A stretch of 64,000 nucleotides of DNA from Intrasporangium calvum DSM 43043 (GTDB lineage Bacteria; Actinomycetota; Actinomycetes; Actinomycetales; Dermatophilaceae). The translations under genes and the position numbers were made by a program. The stretch lies in NCBI RefSeq assembly GCF_000184685.1, contig NC_014830.1, positions 992,001 to 1,056,000 on the forward strand, read 5' to 3'. Of this stretch, positions 62,445-64,000 are shown one piece after another; position 1 is the first letter of the stretch; each line of letters opens with the position of its first letter. The notes below the pieces were generated by a model. That model ran no database searches. It was not told the DNA's origin and saw only the letters and a list, made by a program, of their open reading frames with translations.

Positions 62445-62447
62445 ACC
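62431..62447. repeat. GTATGCCGCTG family repeat carrying a start codon
   Basis: GAGCTCAGCGGCATACC; on the minus strand GGTATGCCGCTGAGCTC contains the predicted ATG of the YigZ gene. Confidence 0.8.
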
Positions 62448-62506
62448 CTTTCCATCGGGCGACGACGGGACGCCACGAGTATGCCGGTGGCCACGAGAGG
62501 ACACGA

Positions 62507-63010
62507 ATGGACGCGCACCCGGTGCACGGGCCCGTGCACGGACCGGTCGACCCTGACGTCACCCCGGACGACGTGGAGACGAGCGCGGTCGACCATGCAC
62601 TCGTTCGGGACCGCCTGGACGTCCTGGGCGTCATCGCGCTGGGTGGGGCGCTCGGCGCGGCGGCACGCTACCTCGCGGGAGAGGCGTGGCCCCACCCGCC
62701 CGGGGCTGTCCCGTGGGCGACACTGGGGATCAACGTGACCGGATCCTTCCTGTTGGGCCTGCTCATGTTCTACGTGAGCGACGTGTGGCCGCCGCGACGC
62801 TATGTCCGGCCGTTCCTCGGCGTCGGCGTGCTGGGCGGGTTCACGACCTTCTCCGCCTACGCCCTCGAGACGCGGGCGCTGCTGGCCGGGGGGCACCTCG
62901 GCGCCGCCCTCGCGTACCTGGTGGGGACGCTCGTGCTGGCGCTCGGTGCCGTGGTCGCGGGGGCGGTCGTCGGGCGCGTGGTCGCCCGGCCGGGAAGGGT
63001 GGGCTCGTGA
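62507..63010 (+). CDS. crcB: CrcB/FluC fluoride channel subunit 1
   Basis: A 167-residue four-helix membrane protein of the Fluc family, which export fluoride as dual-topology dimers. Motifs are GGALGAAARYLAGEAWP, WATLGINVTGSFLLGLL (the polar track Asn) and LGGFTTFSAYALET (the phenylalanine box region). A hydrophilic N-terminal extension of about 40 residues is unusual. Start ATG 62507 follows GAGAGG; the extension could be shorter. It overlaps the second crcB by four bases. I could not find a fluoride riboswitch upstream. Confidence 0.92.
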   Translation: MDAHPVHGPVHGPVDPDVTPDDVETSAVDHALVRDRLDVLGVIALGGALGAAARYLAGEAWPHPPGAVPWATLGINVTGSFLLGLLMFYVSDVWPPRRYVRPFLGVGVLGGFTTFSAYALETRALLAGGHLGAALAYLVGTLVLALGAVVAGAVVGRVVARPGRVGS

Positions 63011-63390
63011 CGCTCCTGCTCGTGATGCTCGGCGGGGCCGTCGGGGCGCCGCTGCGCTACGTCACCGACCTGGCCGTGCAGCGGTGGCACGGAGCCCGGT
63101 TCCCCTGGGGGACCCTCGCGGTCAACGTGCTCGGCTCGCTGCTCCTCGGCGCGGTCCTCGGCCTGGCAGCGTCCGGGTCGGTGTCGCCTGAGGTCCTCGC
63201 CCTCGCGGGGACGGGGCTCTGCGGGGCCCTGACCACGTACTCGACCTTCGGCTTCGAGACGGTCCGGCTCGTCGAGGAGGGTGCCTTCGTGGCCGCCGTC
63301 GGCAGCGTGCTGCTGAGCATCGGCTGCGGGCTCGCGGCCGGCTCGGTCGGCTGGGTGATCGGCCAGGGACTGCTGGCTCACGCAGCGTGA
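63007..63390 (+). CDS. crcB: CrcB/FluC fluoride channel subunit 2
   Basis: A 127-residue four-helix partner: LLVMLGGAVGAPLRYVTDLAV, WGTLAVNVLGSLLLGAVLG and GLCGALTTYSTFGFETVRL. Paired crcB genes of Gram-positive bacteria form fixed-orientation heterodimers, in contrast to single dual-topology genes. Start GTG 63007 overlaps the first crcB stop (GTGA). Confidence 0.92.
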   Translation: MTLLLVMLGGAVGAPLRYVTDLAVQRWHGARFPWGTLAVNVLGSLLLGAVLGLAASGSVSPEVLALAGTGLCGALTTYSTFGFETVRLVEEGAFVAAVGSVLLSIGCGLAAGSVGWVIGQGLLAHAA

Positions 63391-63415
63391 GACCCCGCTG
63401 GACTGGCCGGTTGGG

Positions 63416-64000
63416 TCAGCGGCTGTAGCGGTCGAGCACGATGTCGACGAGCGGGGCCGGCGCGGGCGCTCCCGGCAGGAGCAGGGGCGGGGTGACGACG
63501 TCGGCCCCGCTGCGGGTCGCGAGGTCGGCGAAGAAGCCGGGCGCCAACAGGTAGGTCGCGACGACGACCCGGCCGCCCTCCTCACGCGCCCGGCTGACCG
63601 CTGCGTCGAGGCGCGGCTGCGCCGCCGAGAGGTATGCCGCTGGGCTCGGTCTCCCGATGAGCTGGCCGAGCGCGTCGGAGAGCTCACGACAGTCCTCGAC
63701 GGCGCGGGGGTCGGAGCTGCCGGCCGCGGCGAGGATGACGGTGTCGTCGTCCCGGAGTCCGGCGTCGTGGAGACGGTCCGCGAGGAGCCGGGCGAGCCGA
63801 GGGTCAGGTCCGAGCGCGCCGGCCAAGGTGGCCGCGGGGTGGGCAGCGACGGCCTCGGAGAGGTCGACGTAGACGTGGTAGCCGGCCGAGAGCAGGAGCG
63901 GCACGACCCGGGCCGGGGTCCCGTGCAGGCTGTCGAGCACCGCGGTGACCGCGGGCTCCTCGACGTCGACGAAGGCTGCGCGGACGTCGAGGTCGGGTAG
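63416..64000 (-). CDS. Sirohydrochlorin chelatase (CbiX)-like protein, 5' end outside the window
   Basis: At least 195 residues of a CbiX-type class II chelatase, which inserts Co or Fe into sirohydrochlorin in cobalamin or sirohaem synthesis. Visible: RVVPLLLSAGYHVYVDL (metal-binding His in the first half), LGPDPRLARLLADRL, VILAAAGSSDPRAVEDC and VVATYLLAPGFFADLA. The frame runs to the window edge with good coding character, so the start lies beyond it. A GTATGCCGCTG repeat (63632-63650) is in frame as PSPAAYLS. Paired domain order (two CbiX halves) is partly visible. Confidence 0.85.
   Translation of the reverse strand, partial: LPDLDVRAAFVDVEEPAVTAVLDSLHGTPARVVPLLLSAGYHVYVDLSEAVAAHPAATLAGALGPDPRLARLLADRLHDAGLRDDDTVILAAAGSSDPRAVEDCRELSDALGQLIGRPSPAAYLSAAQPRLDAAVSRAREEGGRVVVATYLLAPGFFADLATRSGADVVTPPLLLPGAPAPAPLVDIVLDRYSR
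63632..63650. repeat. GTATGCCGCTG family repeat inside the CbiX-like gene
   Basis: GTATGCCGCTGGGCTCGGT, read on the minus strand as PSPAAY. Confidence 0.8.

Noticed and set aside
62445-62506. Fluoride riboswitch before crcB
   Set aside because: The gap is only 62 bases and no crcB-motif core is visible.

Overview
The window comes from the chromosome of a very GC-rich Gram-positive bacterium, almost certainly an actinomycete and probably a member of the Micrococcales (Intrasporangiaceae-like; this last step is inference from protein style only). The backbone metG - tatD - rpf - ksgA - ispE ... tetR - glmU - prs - rplY - pth - mfd - mazG - eno - ftsB - DUF501 - ppx follows the conserved actinobacterial order also known from the Mycobacterium tuberculosis metG-to-ppx region. 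GTG starts, 4-base ATGA/GTGA overlaps and TAGGRT boxes placed 6-8 bases before start codons (leaderless promoters) are common.

Layout: 0.2-9.0 kb, OsmC, then housekeeping genes metG, tatD, rpf, ksgA, ispE and an ABC-F ATPase. 9.2-18.2 kb, an accessory block: Tat-exported multicopper oxidase, giant M36 metallopeptidase, MarR regulator with a clear palindromic operator facing a trans-aconitate methyltransferase, and an ECF sigma factor fused to its own membrane and surface domains. 18.2-23.2 kb, a TetR gene, a tRNA-Gln(TTG) and a 4.1-kb genomic island integrated into that tRNA, bounded by 49-bp att repeats and by a 25-bp double TTGCTAAC arm-like repeat at each end; its cargo is a secreted chymotrypsin-fold protease overlapping a lipoprotein, a small membrane protein and a decayed regulator/HAD operon, with no recognisable integrase. 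23.4-41.7 kb, more housekeeping genes plus a CGNR regulator, an EamA transporter, a sugar-phosphate transferase and a tRNA with Leu(TAA) anticodon. 41.8-49.7 kb, thiolase, LppX-like lipoprotein, SGNH hydrolase, cystathionine beta-synthase, a TrmB-LuxR regulator and a secreted subtilase. 49.9-61.0 kb, a sialic acid uptake and catabolism cluster (GntR regulator and SIS-domain deaminase facing a peptide-type ABC transporter, nanA, nanK, nanE and an esterase). 61.0-64.0 kb, a HhH-GPD glycosylase, a YigZ protein, paired fluoride channels and the 3' part of a CbiX-like chelatase.

The most unusual property of the window is the density of different short palindromic or repeated elements between and inside genes. 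One family built on GTATGCCGCTGRGCTCG occurs about 20 times, solo or as inverted pairs, also inside coding sequences, where it adds peptides and in one case supplies a start codon. A second family (ATCGAAAGAGCAGTTCGTCC) forms inverted arrays filling the gap between convergent genes at two complete loci, with a third array at the left window edge. At least four smaller families occur as well. A second theme is a possible leucine-TTA switch: the only in-frame TTA codon I found in an intact gene lies in the sigma/anti-sigma fusion, and the tRNA reading TTA is encoded in the same window and has a short, non-leucine-like variable arm.
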